A stretch of 64,000 bases of DNA from Comamonadaceae bacterium (GTDB taxonomy: Bacteria; Pseudomonadota; Gammaproteobacteria; Burkholderiales; Burkholderiaceae_C), in contig CANKBG010000012.1 of assembly GCA_947479935.1 (NCBI GenBank), forward strand, positions 1 to 64,000. The letters run 5' to 3'. Below are positions 39,014-49,347 of the stretch, in pieces (within the stretch, counting starts at the first letter, position 1; the number at the start of each line of letters is the position of its first letter). The notes beneath the pieces are model-generated. The model was not told the origin of the DNA. It ran no database searches and worked only from the letters and a program-made list of their open reading frames with translations. Made by a program: the position numbers and the translations under genes.

Positions 39014-39026
39014 ATGATATGGCCCT

Positions 39027-39665
39027 ATGAATCGTACTTTTTTCTCATTCTTTATCCGAATTTTTTTGGCGTTGGGTTTGTCAACAGGTGCTGGCTTTGC
39101 CTTTGCAGCCGACGAAGCGCCTGATGCGTTTGTCAAACGGATTTCAAACGAAACCTTGGACGCGGTTCGCTCAGACAAAAACATCAAGGGCGGCGACATT
39201 AACAAGATCATGCAATTGGTTGACAGCAAATTGATGCAGCATGTCAATTTCAGACGCATGACCGCATTGGCCACAGGACCTGGCTGGCGCAAAGCCACGC
39301 CAGAACAGCAAGACCGTTTGCAAGAAGAGTTCAAGCTCTTGCTCATCCGTACCTACTCTGGCGCCTTGAGTCAAATCAACGATCAGGTGATTGAGGTGAA
39401 GCCATTGCGGGGTGCCACCGATGACAAAAATTTGGTCGTTCAAACCGAAGTCAGGGGGAGGGGTGAGCCCATTCAGCTGGACTATCGCCTTGAAAAAACG
39501 CCGGGTGAGGGTGCTGGTTGGAAAATTTTTGACCTCAATGTTCTGGGCATTTGGCTGGTTGAAAACTACCGCTCCCAGTTTTCCAAAGAAATCAATGCGG
39601 GTGGCATGGATGGCTTGATCAAAAGCTTGTCTGATCGCAACAAATCAAACGCCAAAAAAGCCTAA
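39027..39665 (+). CDS. mlaC: Periplasmic phospholipid shuttle MlaC
   Basis: The 212-residue periplasmic protein has a signal peptide ending FAFA-ADEAPD. Family blocks are NFRRMTALATGPGWRKATPEQQDRLQEEFKLLLIRTYS, VVQTEVRGRGEPIQLDYRLEK and WKIFDLNVLGIWLVENYRSQF. It carries single phospholipids between MlaA and the MlaFEDB complex. It follows mlaA after a hairpin-containing gap. Confidence 0.95.
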   Translation: MNRTFFSFFIRIFLALGLSTGAGFAFAADEAPDAFVKRISNETLDAVRSDKNIKGGDINKIMQLVDSKLMQHVNFRRMTALATGPGWRKATPEQQDRLQEEFKLLLIRTYSGALSQINDQVIEVKPLRGATDDKNLVVQTEVRGRGEPIQLDYRLEKTPGEGAGWKIFDLNVLGIWLVENYRSQFSKEINAGGMDGLIKSLSDRNKSNAKKA

Positions 39666-39681
39666 CGGCACCTCACTTCTG

Positions 39682-39966
39682 ATGCCAACCGAGCTCTTAA
39701 CCCTTCCCGCTGACTTGCGTCATAGCAATGCGGCGTTTTGCCTGTCGAAGTTGGAAGCACAAATTCGAAACAGCCCCGATGCAGAAGTCGAAATTCAGGC
39801 CGGCAACCTGTCTGATTTCGACTCCTCGGCTTTGGCGGTGCTTTTGGGCTGCCGCCGACAAGCTGAAAGTTTGTCAAAAACCTTGAAATTCAAACATTTC
39901 CCGACCAAATTGCGTGAATTGGCCATGCTTTATGGCGTCTCTGAGCTCTTGGTCGAAAGCGCATAG
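39682..39966 (+). CDS. mlaB: STAS-domain protein MlaB
   Basis: The 94-residue single STAS domain has the typical beta-strand/helix pattern and the loop FDSSALAVLLGCRRQ, which corresponds to the phosphorylatable Ser/Thr region of anti-sigma antagonists. In the Mla complex MlaB binds and stabilises MlaF. It lies 16 bp after mlaC. Confidence 0.88.
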   Translation: MPTELLTLPADLRHSNAAFCLSKLEAQIRNSPDAEVEIQAGNLSDFDSSALAVLLGCRRQAESLSKTLKFKHFPTKLRELAMLYGVSELLVESA

Positions 39967-39984
39967 CCGTAAAATAGAGGGCTC

Positions 39985-40902
39985 ATGCCCGCCATCTCTT
40001 TTCAATCCATTTCCAAAACATACCCTGCCAAAAATGCTGGCAGCCAGCCTTTCAAGGCGCTCAACGATGTCAGTTTTGACATTGCTGAAGGGGAGTTCTT
40101 TGGCTTGCTGGGGCCAAACGGCGCCGGTAAAACCACACTCATCAGCATTTTGGCTGGTTTAACAAAAGCCACCGAAGGCCGTGTCATGGTGCACGGCCAT
40201 GACGTTCAAAAGGATTACGCCCAAACGCGGCGCATGCTAGGCGTGGTGCCGCAAGAGTTGGTGTTTGATCCATTTTTCTCAGTGCGCGAGGCCTTGCGCT
40301 TTCAGTCCGGCTATTTTGGCGTCAAGAAAAATGACGATTGGATAGACGAGTTGCTGTCGCACTTAGGGCTGTCAGACAAAGCCGATGCCAACATGCGACA
40401 ACTCTCCGGTGGCATGAAGCGCCGAGTGTTGGTGGCGCAAGCTTTGGTGCACAAGCCGCGCGTCATTGTGCTCGATGAGCCCACAGCTGGGGTGGATGTT
40501 GAACTGCGTCAAACTCTCTGGCAATTCATAGCCAAGCTCAATCGCGATGGCCATACCGTTTTGCTCACGACGCATTACCTTGAAGAAGCAGAAGCCTTGT
40601 GCAGCCGTTTGGCCATGCTCAAGCAAGGCCGTGTGTTGGCGCTGGCCAGCACTTCTGAATTGTTAAAGTCTGCCTCAAGCAATGTATTGCGCTTCAAATT
40701 GGATGGTCAATTGCCCACTGAATTGGCCTCTAAAGCGCGCATTACAGGCCGCATTGTGCAATTCCCAGCGCATAACGCGGTAGAGATTGAGACCTACTTA
40801 GCCGCCGTGCGGCAAGCGGGCCTGATTGCGGAAGACGTTGAAATTCGAAAAGCCGATTTAGAAGATGTGTTTTTAGATGTGATGGCTGAGGGCAAATCAT
40901 GA
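39985..40902 (+). CDS. ABC-2 type exporter ATP-binding protein (YadG-like)
   Basis: The 305-residue ATPase has Walker A GPNGAGKTT, signature LSGGMKRRVLVAQALVHKP, Walker B VIVLDEPTAGVD and a switch His in LLTTHYLEEAE. The C-terminal extension (about 230-305) is typical of ABC-2 ATPases. It is coupled by ATGA to its permease. The substrate is unknown. Placement directly after the mla genes is common in Burkholderiales and may reflect an envelope role. Confidence 0.92.
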   Translation: MPAISFQSISKTYPAKNAGSQPFKALNDVSFDIAEGEFFGLLGPNGAGKTTLISILAGLTKATEGRVMVHGHDVQKDYAQTRRMLGVVPQELVFDPFFSVREALRFQSGYFGVKKNDDWIDELLSHLGLSDKADANMRQLSGGMKRRVLVAQALVHKPRVIVLDEPTAGVDVELRQTLWQFIAKLNRDGHTVLLTTHYLEEAEALCSRLAMLKQGRVLALASTSELLKSASSNVLRFKLDGQLPTELASKARITGRIVQFPAHNAVEIETYLAAVRQAGLIAEDVEIRKADLEDVFLDVMAEGKS

Positions 40903-41654
40903 GCGGTTGGCGCATGTTGTTGTACAAAGAAGTGTTGCGCTTTTGGAAAGTTGCTTTCCAGACCATCGCAGCGCCAGTGCTCACCTCGGTGTTGTACCTG
41001 ATGATTTTTGGCCACGTATTGGAAGACCACGTGAAGGTCTACGACAAAGTAGCTTACACAGCCTTTTTATTGCCCGGTCTCATCATGATGAGTGTTTTGC
41101 AAAATGCGTTTGCCAACAGTTCTTCCAGCTTGGTGCAAAGCAAAATCATGGGCAACATTGTCTTTTTGTTGCTCACCCCTTTGTCGCATTGGCACTGGTT
41201 TGTGGCCTATGTTGGCTCTTCCATGCTGCGTGGTTTGGCGGTTGGATTTGGCGTGTTTGCAGTGACTGTTTGGTTTGCACCACTTCAATACCATTATCCA
41301 ATATGGATTTTGGTGTTTGCTTTTCTAGGTGCTGCATTGCTGGGGACCTTAGGTTTGGTGGCAGGCTTGTGGTCTGAGAAATTTGACCAAATGGCCGCAT
41401 TTCAAAGCTTTGTGATCATGCCCATGACGTTTTTGTCGGGCGTGTTTTATTCCATCCACTCGTTGCCTCCTTTTTGGCAAAGTCTGAGCCATTTGAATCC
41501 TTTCTTTTACATGATTGACGGTTTTAGATACGGGTTCTTTGGCCAGAGCGATCTGTCGCCGTGGATCAGTTTGACGGTGGTCTCTACGGCTTTGTTGGCT
41601 GTGGGTACTTTGGCAATTCAGTTGCTAAAGTCGGGCTACAAAATCAGAGGCTAA
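40899..41654 (+). CDS. ABC-2 type exporter permease (YadH-like)
   Basis: The 251-residue membrane protein has about six hydrophobic segments. The ABC-2 signature is near GLVAGLWSEKFDQMAAFQSFVIMPMTFLSGVFYSI, and FLLPGLIMMSVLQNAF lies in the first half. It pairs with the preceding ATPase. The cargo is not known. A BolA-family gene follows 26 bp downstream. Confidence 0.92.
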   Translation: MSGWRMLLYKEVLRFWKVAFQTIAAPVLTSVLYLMIFGHVLEDHVKVYDKVAYTAFLLPGLIMMSVLQNAFANSSSSLVQSKIMGNIVFLLLTPLSHWHWFVAYVGSSMLRGLAVGFGVFAVTVWFAPLQYHYPIWILVFAFLGAALLGTLGLVAGLWSEKFDQMAAFQSFVIMPMTFLSGVFYSIHSLPPFWQSLSHLNPFFYMIDGFRYGFFGQSDLSPWISLTVVSTALLAVGTLAIQLLKSGYKIRG

Positions 41655-41680
41655 TTCGAATCACCTGGCACCTTTCCAAA

Positions 41681-41923
41681 ATGACAGCAGAACAAATTCA
41701 AACAATGATTGCCGCAGGCTTGGCTTGTCAACACCTTGAGGTGAGTGGCGATGGCCGCCACTGGCAGGCTGTGGTGGTCTCAACGCAATTTGAAGGCTTG
41801 CGCCTGATTACGCGGCATCAAAAGGTCTACGCCACCTTGGGCAACAAAATGCAAAACGACGAGGTACACGCCTTGTCCATGAAAACTTTCACGCCTGCTG
41901 AATGGGAAAAGACACAAGCTTAA
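41681..41923 (+). CDS. BolA/IbaG family protein
   Basis: The 80-residue BolA-fold protein reads MTAEQIQTMI, then HLEVSGDGRHWQAVVVSTQFEGL and RHQKVYATLGNKMQNDEVHALSMKTFTPAEW. The invariant His near the C-terminus (EVHALSMKT) is the Fe-S ligand used when these proteins pair with monothiol glutaredoxins. Location directly upstream of murA, as for IbaG in other proteobacteria, supports the IbaG-type assignment. Confidence 0.93.
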   Translation: MTAEQIQTMIAAGLACQHLEVSGDGRHWQAVVVSTQFEGLRLITRHQKVYATLGNKMQNDEVHALSMKTFTPAEWEKTQA

Positions 41924-41971
41924 ACACAAGCTGCCATCTGGCCCAATTTCAGCAACACAACACATTACAAA

Positions 41972-43255
41972 ATGGACAAACTTATCATTCGCGGCGGCCA
42001 TACTTTGAATGGCGAAATTGAAATTTCAGGCGCAAAAAATGCAGCCCTGCCCGAACTTTGTGCCGCCTTGCTAACCCATCAACCCGTGGTTTTGCGCAAC
42101 GTGCCCAAATTGCAAGACGTCAACACCATGCTCAAACTCATCCGCAATATGGGTGTGACTTGCTTGCGTGAAGAAGACGGCACAGTGCGCTTAGATGCTA
42201 GCGCCTTGAACAACCCGGAAGCACCTTACGAAATGGTGAAAACCATGCGCGCTTCAGTGCTGGCCTTAGGCCCCTTGTTGGCTCGATTTGGCAAGGCCCG
42301 AGTTTCTTTGCCAGGCGGATGCGCCATTGGCTCGCGTCCTGTCGATCAACACATCAAAGGCTTGCAGTCCATGGGGGCAAAAATATCGGTTGCCCATGGT
42401 TACATGGAAGCCAGTTTGGCGAATGGCCGAACTCGTTTGAAAGGCGCGCGCATCGCAACCGACATGGTCACCGTCACGGGCACAGAAAATTTTTTGATGG
42501 CGGCGGCTTTGGCTGAAGGTGAAACGATTCTGGAAAATGCGGCGCAAGAACCTGAAATTCCAGACTTGGCTGAAATGCTCATTCGCATGGGCGCCAAAAT
42601 TCAAGGACACGGCACCAGTCGAATTCACATTCAGGGCGTTGAAAAATTAAGTGGTTGTGATCATGCAGTCGTGGCCGATCGAATTGAGGCCGGTACGTTT
42701 TTATGCGCAGTGGCCGCCACCGGTGGCGATGTTGTTTTGAAACACGCGCGAGGCGATCATCTCGATGCCGTCATTGAAAAGCTCCGTGATGCAGGTGCAG
42801 ACATTGAAGTCGGAGAGGGTTTTGTGCGCGTTAAAGCCACGGGACGCTTAAAGGCGCAGAGCTTTAGAACCACCGAATACCCAGGTTTCCCCACCGATAT
42901 GCAGGCGCAGTTCATGGCTTTGAATTGCATTGCGGAAGGCACCAGCAAAGTCACTGAAACCATTTTTGAAAACCGCTTCATGCACGTAAATGAGCTGGTT
43001 CGATTGGGTGCCAATATTCAGATTGACGGTAAAGTGTCCGTGGTTCAAGGCGTCGCTCAGTTGTCGGGTGCAACCGTCATGGCGACTGACTTGAGAGCTT
43101 CAGCCAGCTTGGTCATTGCAGGCTTGGTGGCTGAGGGCGACACCATCGTAGACCGCATCTATCACTTAGACCGAGGCTACGATCGCATGGAAGCGAAGTT
43201 GCGACAGGTGGGCGCGCAAATTGAACGTACAAAGTCATCACAGGAACTGACATGA
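41972..43255 (+). CDS. murA: UDP-N-acetylglucosamine 1-carboxyvinyltransferase
   Basis: The 427-residue enzyme makes the first committed step of peptidoglycan synthesis, transfer of enolpyruvate from PEP to UDP-GlcNAc. The N-terminal [17 protein letters not shown] holds the conserved Lys-Asn pair. The catalytic Cys is in [18 protein letters not shown] and is the fosfomycin target. The Asp-containing [15 protein letters not shown] and C-terminal [13 protein letters not shown] complete the fold. The stop overlaps the hisG start, linking wall and histidine genes in one transcript. Confidence 0.98.
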   Translation: MDKLIIRGGHTLNGEIEISGAKNAALPELCAALLTHQPVVLRNVPKLQDVNTMLKLIRNMGVTCLREEDGTVRLDASALNNPEAPYEMVKTMRASVLALGPLLARFGKARVSLPGGCAIGSRPVDQHIKGLQSMGAKISVAHGYMEASLANGRTRLKGARIATDMVTVTGTENFLMAAALAEGETILENAAQEPEIPDLAEMLIRMGAKIQGHGTSRIHIQGVEKLSGCDHAVVADRIEAGTFLCAVAATGGDVVLKHARGDHLDAVIEKLRDAGADIEVGEGFVRVKATGRLKAQSFRTTEYPGFPTDMQAQFMALNCIAEGTSKVTETIFENRFMHVNELVRLGANIQIDGKVSVVQGVAQLSGATVMATDLRASASLVIAGLVAEGDTIVDRIYHLDRGYDRMEAKLRQVGAQIERTKSSQELT

Positions 43256-43908
43256 TCACCTTGGCCTTGTCCAAAGGACGAATTTTTGATGAAACCTTGC
43301 CGCTCTTGAAAGCGGCAGGCATTGAGGTGCTGGAAGATCCAGAAACTTCTCGCAAACTCATTCTGCCTACCAACCAAGCAGGTGTGCGCGTGGTGCTTGT
43401 CCGTGCCACCGATGTTCCAACCTATGTCGAATATGGTGGGGCAGATTTAGGTGTCACAGGCAAAGACACCCTCATTGAACATGGTGGCCAGGGCCTTTAT
43501 CAACCCCTGGATTTGCAAATTGCCAAGTGCCGTATGAGTGTGGCGGTTCGTGCTGACTTCGATTACGCGACGGCCGTTCGTTCGGGCTCACGTTTGAAAG
43601 TGGCGACAAAGTACACCAGCATTGCGCGCGAGTTTTTTGCGCAAAAAGGTGTGCACGTTGATCTGATCAAACTCTACGGCAGCATGGAGTTGGCGCCACT
43701 CACAGGTCTGGCCGATGCCATTGTGGACTTGGTGTCCACCGGCAGTACTTTAAAAGCCAATCACCTGATTGAGGTCGAGCGCATCATGGACATCAGTGCA
43801 CGTTTGGTGGTCAATCAAGCCTCGCTCAAGTTGAAGCAAGAGCCCATTCGCGCAATCATTGACGCTTTTTCAGCGGCTGTGGCAGCTGGACAAAAAGCGA
43901 AAATCTAA
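43252..43908 (+). CDS. hisG: ATP phosphoribosyltransferase, short (HisZ-dependent) form
   Basis: The 218-residue enzyme catalyses the first step of histidine synthesis, ATP plus PRPP to phosphoribosyl-ATP. It reads [16 protein letters not shown], the PRPP loop [12 protein letters not shown], and the phosphate-binding block [17 protein letters not shown]. It lacks the C-terminal regulatory domain of long HisG, so a HisZ partner must be encoded elsewhere. It overlaps murA by 4 bp. Confidence 0.97.
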   Translation: MITLALSKGRIFDETLPLLKAAGIEVLEDPETSRKLILPTNQAGVRVVLVRATDVPTYVEYGGADLGVTGKDTLIEHGGQGLYQPLDLQIAKCRMSVAVRADFDYATAVRSGSRLKVATKYTSIAREFFAQKGVHVDLIKLYGSMELAPLTGLADAIVDLVSTGSTLKANHLIEVERIMDISARLVVNQASLKLKQEPIRAIIDAFSAAVAAGQKAKI

Positions 43909-43981
43909 GCCCCGCTTTGAATCCCTGTCTAAACCCCCACCTTCATTGAAGTCGTTCTTTAGAAACAATCAAGATAAAGCC

Positions 43982-45328
43982 ATGACCCCGCTTGTTGCAA
44001 AAGCTCTGCGTTTGAAAACCACGGACTCCGATTTTGAATCGGCGTTTCAAAAGCGCCTGCATTGGTCAGCACAAACCGATGCCGACATTGAGACGCGTGT
44101 GGCCGATATTTTGTTGGATGTCCAAATGAGGGGCGATGCTGCAGTGCTCGAATACACGCATCGCTTTGATGGCCTCAAAGCGCTTGACATGCAACAACTC
44201 GTTCTGACACAAGACGAGCTCAAAGCGGCCTTTGACAGTTTGCCAGCCGTTCAAAAAGAGGCCTTGTTGGCGGCTGCAAAACGGGTGCGCAGTTATCACG
44301 AAGCGCAGAAAAAAGCATCGGGTGAAAGCTGGTCTTACAAAGACGAAGACGGCACCTTGCTGGGTCAAAAAGTCACGCCTCTGGACCGTGTGGGCATTTA
44401 TGTACCGGGCGGCAAAGCGGCATATCCTTCTTCTGTTTTGATGAATGCCATACCTGCGCATGTGGCGGGTGTGGCAGAAATCATCATGGTGGTACCCACC
44501 CCTCAAGGGGTGAAGAATCCTTTGGTGTTGGCGGCCGCCTATGTGGCGGGTGTGTCGCGCGCGTTCACCATTGGCGGTGCACAGGCCGTGGCCGCCTTGG
44601 CTTATGGCACTCAAACTGTGCCAAAGGTCGACAAAATTACGGGGCCCGGCAACGCCTATGTGGCCAGCGCCAAGAAGCGTGTGTTCGGCACAGTAGGCAT
44701 TGACATGATTGCAGGCCCGTCCGAAATTTTGGTGTTGGCCGACGGCACGACGCCACCTGAGTGGGTGGCCATGGATTTGTTTTCGCAAGCCGAGCACGAT
44801 GAGTTGGCACAAAGTATTTTGCTTTGTCCCGATGCCGCCTACATTGAAAAAGTGCAGGCAGCGATTGATTTGTTGCTACCTACTTTGCCGCGCGCAGAGA
44901 TCATTGCCAAGTCCATGAACGATCGCGGCGCGCTCATTGAAACGCGCAGCATGCAAGAAGCTTGCGACATCAGCAATCGAATTGCGCCCGAGCACTTGGA
45001 AGTGTCCAGTCGCAATCCGCATGAGTGGGAGCCTTTGCTGAAACATGCAGGTGCCATTTTCTTGGGCGCATTCACCAGTGAATCTTTGGGCGATTATTGT
45101 GCTGGCCCTAACCATGTGCTGCCCACCAGCGGTACGGCGCGGTTTTCATCGCCCTTGGGTGTTTACGATTTTCAAAAGCGATCTAGCCTCATTGAAGTCA
45201 GTGAGAAGGGCGCCCAAAGCCTTGGCAAAATTGCTGCTGAATTGGCTTACGGCGAAGGCTTGCAAGCCCACGCCCGTGCGGCCGAGTTGCGATTGAACCC
45301 CGTGCCACCCCAACGAGAGACACCATGA
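43982..45328 (+). CDS. hisD: Histidinol dehydrogenase
   Basis: The 448-residue Zn/NAD enzyme catalyses the last two oxidations to histidine. Motifs are [65 protein letters not shown] (metal ligand), [10 protein letters not shown] and [22 protein letters not shown] 43982 gives the normal N-terminus; a longer in-frame reading to 43859 would overlap hisG. It is coupled to hisC by ATGA. Confidence 0.97.
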   Translation: MTPLVAKALRLKTTDSDFESAFQKRLHWSAQTDADIETRVADILLDVQMRGDAAVLEYTHRFDGLKALDMQQLVLTQDELKAAFDSLPAVQKEALLAAAKRVRSYHEAQKKASGESWSYKDEDGTLLGQKVTPLDRVGIYVPGGKAAYPSSVLMNAIPAHVAGVAEIIMVVPTPQGVKNPLVLAAAYVAGVSRAFTIGGAQAVAALAYGTQTVPKVDKITGPGNAYVASAKKRVFGTVGIDMIAGPSEILVLADGTTPPEWVAMDLFSQAEHDELAQSILLCPDAAYIEKVQAAIDLLLPTLPRAEIIAKSMNDRGALIETRSMQEACDISNRIAPEHLEVSSRNPHEWEPLLKHAGAIFLGAFTSESLGDYCAGPNHVLPTSGTARFSSPLGVYDFQKRSSLIEVSEKGAQSLGKIAAELAYGEGLQAHARAAELRLNPVPPQRETP

Positions 45329-46440
45329 GTGCCCCATCCTCTTCTAGCCAAAGCGTGAATCAAACAGCCAACGCGTGGCAAAAACACATTCGACAAGACG
45401 TGCAGTCGATGCACGCCTATGCCGTTCAAGATTCCAGCGGCATGGTCAAACTCGACGCCATGGAAAACCCATACCGATTGCCGCTTGAACTGCAAACCAA
45501 GTTAGGCCAGCGTTTGGCGGCGGTGGCCTTAAATCGCTATCCAGGTGAGCGCGTGAATGTGTTGCAAAAAGCCTTGTCGGTCCATGCGCACATGCCCGCC
45601 GGTTTTGACATCATGTTGGGCAATGGCTCAGATGAACTCATTTCGCTTATTTCATTGACCTGCAATGTGCCCGGTGCCAGTTTCTTGGCGCCCCTGCCTG
45701 GCTTTGTGATGTATGCCATGAGTGCGCAGTTGCAAGGCGTGAAGTTTCACGGCGTACCTCTGACGGCCAATTTTGAGTTGGACGAAGCTGCCATGTTGTC
45801 CGCTATTGCTGAGCACAAACCGGCCGTGGTTTATTTGGCTTATCCCAACAACCCCACCGGTACGCTGTGGCATGCCGATGTCATTGAACGCATTGTGGTG
45901 GCGCAGGGTCTGCAAGGTGGAATGATTGTGATGGACGAGGCTTATCAGCCTTTTGCCAGTCAAACCTACATGGACAGGATTGCCAAGCATGGCCACGTGT
46001 TGCTCATGCGCACTTTGTCAAAGTTTGGTTTGGCGGGTGTTCGCTTAGGGTACATGGTGGGCCCCAAGGCCCTCATTGCTGAAATTGACAAAGTCCGGCC
46101 ACCCTACAACATCAGTGTTTTGAACTGTGAATGTGCCTTGTTTGCGTTGGAGAATGCGGAAGTTTTTGCGCAGCAGGCAAGCCAAATTCGGCAGGAACGA
46201 GAAAAGCTCAGCATCTCTTTGGCCGCATTGCCTGGCGTTCAAGTCTTCCCAAGCCAGGCCAATATGCTCTTGGTTCGTATGCCAGACGCCACAAAGTGCT
46301 TCGAAGGCATGAAAACGAAAGGCATTTTGGTCAAGAACGTTTCTAAAATGCACTCATTGCTGAACAACTGTTTACGCCTCACGGTTGGTACCCCCGAAGA
46401 AAACGTGCAAATGTTGGCAGCACTCAAGGAATCTTTATGA
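45325..46440 (+). CDS. hisC: Histidinol-phosphate aminotransferase
   Basis: The 371-residue fold-type I PLP enzyme has the PLP Lys in [20 protein letters not shown]. The Asn-Pro motif is YPNNPTGTL, the PLP-ring Asp is in [11 protein letters not shown], and the phosphate-binding site is GNGSDELI. An N-terminal extension of about 20 residues rich in Ser/Gln precedes the fold. It overlaps both hisD and hisB by 4 bp. Confidence 0.97.
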   Translation: MSAPSSSSQSVNQTANAWQKHIRQDVQSMHAYAVQDSSGMVKLDAMENPYRLPLELQTKLGQRLAAVALNRYPGERVNVLQKALSVHAHMPAGFDIMLGNGSDELISLISLTCNVPGASFLAPLPGFVMYAMSAQLQGVKFHGVPLTANFELDEAAMLSAIAEHKPAVVYLAYPNNPTGTLWHADVIERIVVAQGLQGGMIVMDEAYQPFASQTYMDRIAKHGHVLLMRTLSKFGLAGVRLGYMVGPKALIAEIDKVRPPYNISVLNCECALFALENAEVFAQQASQIRQEREKLSISLAALPGVQVFPSQANMLLVRMPDATKCFEGMKTKGILVKNVSKMHSLLNNCLRLTVGTPEENVQMLAALKESL

Positions 46441-47033
46441 GCACACCCCGCGTCGCAGAAGTCACGCGAAAAACTGCAGAGACTCAAATTCGGGTCAAAG
46501 TCAATTTGGATGGCACTGGCCAGTCCAACCTGTCGACTGGCATTGGTTTTTTTGACCACATGCTCGATCAAATTGCGCGTCACGGCCTTATCGATTTAGA
46601 CATTGAAGCCAAAGGCGATCTGCACATCGACGGCCACCACACCGTGGAAGATGTCGGCATTACCTTGGGCCAAGCAGTTGCCAAAGCAGTGGGTGATAAA
46701 AAAGGTTTGCGCCGATATGGTCACGCTTATGTGCCCCTCGACGAAGCCTTGTCACGCGTGGTCATTGATTTTTCTGGCCGTCCTGGCTTGGTCAATCATG
46801 TGCCTTTTACCAGCGGCATGGTGGGTGGATTTGACACGCAACTCATGCATGAATTTTTCCAAGGCTTCGTCAACCACGCCTTGGTGACCTTGCACATTGA
46901 CAACTTGCGCGGTGACAATGCGCACCACCAAGCCGAAACGGTGTTCAAAGCTTTTGCACGTGCATTGCGTGCTGCACTAGAACTCGATCCCCGTTCTGTG
47001 GGTGTCATTCCTTCGACCAAGGGTTCGCTCTAA
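46437..47033 (+). CDS. hisB: Imidazoleglycerol-phosphate dehydratase
   Basis: The 198-residue single-function dehydratase has metal-binding motifs [14 protein letters not shown] and [18 protein letters not shown], plus [14 protein letters not shown]. It has no N-terminal phosphatase domain, unlike the enterobacterial bifunctional HisB. The hisH start lies 2 bp downstream. Confidence 0.98.
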   Translation: MSTPRVAEVTRKTAETQIRVKVNLDGTGQSNLSTGIGFFDHMLDQIARHGLIDLDIEAKGDLHIDGHHTVEDVGITLGQAVAKAVGDKKGLRRYGHAYVPLDEALSRVVIDFSGRPGLVNHVPFTSGMVGGFDTQLMHEFFQGFVNHALVTLHIDNLRGDNAHHQAETVFKAFARALRAALELDPRSVGVIPSTKGSL

Positions 47034-47035
47034 GC

Positions 47036-47698
47036 ATGTCTCCCAACTCTGTGGCGGTGGTGGATTACGGCATGGGCAACCTTCGCTCGGTCGCTCAAGC
47101 GGTTATTCATGCGGCACAAGATACGGGCGTGGCCGTGAAAATCACTTCTAGCCCGCAAGATGTTCGAGACGCCACGCGTGTGGTGTTGCCAGGGCAAGGG
47201 GCCATGCCCGACTGCATGCGCGAGCTGCACGATTCGGGTTTGATGGAGGCTGTACTAGATGCCGCGGCCAAAAAACCCTTGTTTGGTGTGTGCGTGGGCA
47301 TGCAAATGTTGCTGGACCACAGCGCTGAGGGAAACACGCCTGGCTTGGGGCTGATTCATGGTCAAGTCATCAAGTTTGATTTGGCAGGTCGCTTGCAAGC
47401 CGACGGCAGTCGATTTAAAGTGCCCCAAATGGGTTGGAATCAGGTTAATTTCAAACGGCACCAGGGTGCTCAGCATCCGGTTTGGGGGAATATCCCCAGT
47501 GGCAGCTATTTCTATTTCGTACACAGTTTTTACGCAAAGCCCGATAATTCAGCTCATGAGGCCGCTGAAACAGACTATGGCGGCCAGTTTGCCTGTGCCA
47601 TTGCCCGAGATAATTTGTTTGCGACGCAATTCCATCCCGAGAAAAGTGCCGACCAAGGTTTGGCGCTTTATCGGAACTTTTTGCATTGGCAACCTTGA
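47036..47698 (+). CDS. hisH: Imidazole glycerol phosphate synthase glutaminase subunit
   Basis: The 220-residue class I glutamine amidotransferase has the nucleophile Cys in [12 protein letters not shown] and the His-Glu pair in QFHPEKS. The oxyanion region is [12 protein letters not shown]. It supplies ammonia through the HisF barrel. Its partner hisF lies 1.6 kb downstream, after hisA and a mutarotase gene. Confidence 0.97.
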   Translation: MSPNSVAVVDYGMGNLRSVAQAVIHAAQDTGVAVKITSSPQDVRDATRVVLPGQGAMPDCMRELHDSGLMEAVLDAAAKKPLFGVCVGMQMLLDHSAEGNTPGLGLIHGQVIKFDLAGRLQADGSRFKVPQMGWNQVNFKRHQGAQHPVWGNIPSGSYFYFVHSFYAKPDNSAHEAAETDYGGQFACAIARDNLFATQFHPEKSADQGLALYRNFLHWQP

Positions 47699-47753
47699 TT
47701 CACAGATTTTTCAAAACTCATTTTTCTTTCCACTCTAGCGCTATCCCTTCGCC

Positions 47754-48494
47754 ATGATTCTCATACCTGCGATTGATCTCAAAGACGGCCATTGTGTTCG
47801 CCTCAAACAAGGCGACATGGACCAATCCACTACGTTCAGTGAAGACCCTGCTGCCATGGCCCAAAGTTGGCTTGACAAAGGCGCTAGGCGTTTGCACTTG
47901 GTTGATTTAAATGGCGCCTTTGCGGGCAAGCCGCAAAACTTTGCAGCCATCAAGTCCATCCTCAAGGCAGTTGGCGACGATATTCCCGTTCAACTCGGGG
48001 GCGGCATTCGCGATTTGGACACCATTGAAAAATACATCGACGGTGGTTTGCGCTATGTGATCATTGGCACGGCCGCTGTTAAAAATCCTGGATTCCTGCG
48101 CGATGCCTGCAGTGCATTTGGCGGCCACATCATTGTGGGCCTCGATGCCAAAGACGGCAAAGTGGCCACCGATGGTTGGAGCAAACTCACAGGTCACGAA
48201 GTGGTTGACTTGGCCAAGAAGTTTGAGGACTGGGGCGTCGAGTCCATCATTTACACCGACATTGGTCGCGATGGCATGTTGAGCGGCATCAACATCGATG
48301 CCACGGTCAAGCTGGCCCAAGCCCTCACCATTCCCGTCATCGCATCCGGTGGCTTGTCCAACATGGCAGACATTGAAAAACTCTGCGCCGTGGAAGATGA
48401 AGGGGTGGAGGGCGTCATATGCGGACGCGCCATTTACTCAGGTGACCTAGACTTCCAAGCTGCCCAGGCCAGGGCCGATGAACTTAACGGCTGA
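47754..48494 (+). CDS. hisA: Phosphoribosylformimino-5-aminoimidazole carboxamide ribotide isomerase
   Basis: The 246-residue TIM-barrel isomerase is HisF's paralogue. The catalytic Asp is in [14 protein letters not shown], with a second Asp in [13 protein letters not shown]. Phosphate-binding loops are LGGGIRD and [14 protein letters not shown] 55-bp gap separates it from hisH. Its 3' end overlaps the start of the mutarotase gene by 17 bp. Confidence 0.97.
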   Translation: MILIPAIDLKDGHCVRLKQGDMDQSTTFSEDPAAMAQSWLDKGARRLHLVDLNGAFAGKPQNFAAIKSILKAVGDDIPVQLGGGIRDLDTIEKYIDGGLRYVIIGTAAVKNPGFLRDACSAFGGHIIVGLDAKDGKVATDGWSKLTGHEVVDLAKKFEDWGVESIIYTDIGRDGMLSGINIDATVKLAQALTIPVIASGGLSNMADIEKLCAVEDEGVEGVICGRAIYSGDLDFQAAQARADELNG

Positions 48495-49347
48495 TTCACT
48501 GCAGGGACATGAAGGCTGGCGTTGGCAATTGTCCAACGGCGACAGTGTGTTTGTGGCTCGTCAGGGTGCTCAGGTTTTGTCGTGGTGTGCAGGCGGTGAA
48601 GAACGCTTGTTTTTAAGTCCCAAGGCGGCATGCGATGGCAGTTCGGCCATTCGAGGCGGCATTCCAATTTGCTTTCCCCAATTCAATCAGCGCGGCTCTT
48701 TGCCTAAGCACGGATTTGTCCGAAACATGCCATGGCATTTATTGAAAAATCAAAGTCAGGGCGAAGACAAAGTATTTGAATTTGTCAGCAATGAAAACTC
48801 ACTCCAGCTTTGGCCTGTGAAATTCAGAGCGCTGCTGACAGTGTCTCTTTCAACGACGGGATTGAAAGTGACATTGGCTGTCCAAAATCTTGATACGCAG
48901 TTGCTGACTTTTTCGGGCGCGCTTCACACGTACCTTGCCATTAAAAACGTGTCACACGTTCGGTTGTTGGGGCAGGTGCAGCAACCCGAGTGGGATGCTG
49001 TGAAAGACGCCCATCAAACTTGCTCGGGCGAGTTGCATTTCAATGCTGAGTTTGACCGTGTTTACGATGTAGCCCATGTTGCGTCGGACGAAAACACAAC
49101 AGAGACCTGCACTTGGTTATTGCAAGAAGGTGACCATCATTTGCAAATTGCGCAAAGCAATTCATGGGGGCAAAGTGTGGTTTGGAATCCGGGCGCCGAA
49201 AAATGCGCACAACTGGCCGACATGCCCCAAGACGCCTTCCTAAAAATGCTGTGCGTTGAAGCCGCACGTGTCACATCCACCATTAACGTTCAGCCTGCCC
49301 ATACTTGGGAAGGCTGGCAACAACTTAGGCTTGAAACTCCATGCTAG
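48478..49347 (+). CDS. D-hexose-6-phosphate mutarotase (YeaD-like aldose 1-epimerase)
   Basis: The 289-residue galactose-mutarotase-fold protein has [13 protein letters not shown] with the substrate Arg, [12 protein letters not shown] with a catalytic His, [15 protein letters not shown] with the second His, [11 protein letters not shown], and [30 protein letters not shown] with the catalytic Glu. It interconverts alpha and beta anomers of hexose 6-phosphates. Unusually, it lies between hisA and hisF and overlaps both (17 bp and 7 bp), so it is part of the operon. No link to histidine synthesis is known to me. Confidence 0.88.
   Translation: MNLTADSLQGHEGWRWQLSNGDSVFVARQGAQVLSWCAGGEERLFLSPKAACDGSSAIRGGIPICFPQFNQRGSLPKHGFVRNMPWHLLKNQSQGEDKVFEFVSNENSLQLWPVKFRALLTVSLSTTGLKVTLAVQNLDTQLLTFSGALHTYLAIKNVSHVRLLGQVQQPEWDAVKDAHQTCSGELHFNAEFDRVYDVAHVASDENTTETCTWLLQEGDHHLQIAQSNSWGQSVVWNPGAEKCAQLADMPQDAFLKMLCVEAARVTSTINVQPAHTWEGWQQLRLETPC

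Noticed and set aside
43909-43981. Histidine-operon leader peptide or attenuator
   Set aside because: hisG overlaps murA, leaving no leader. The hisG-hisD gap has no run of His codons or terminator/antiterminator pair.
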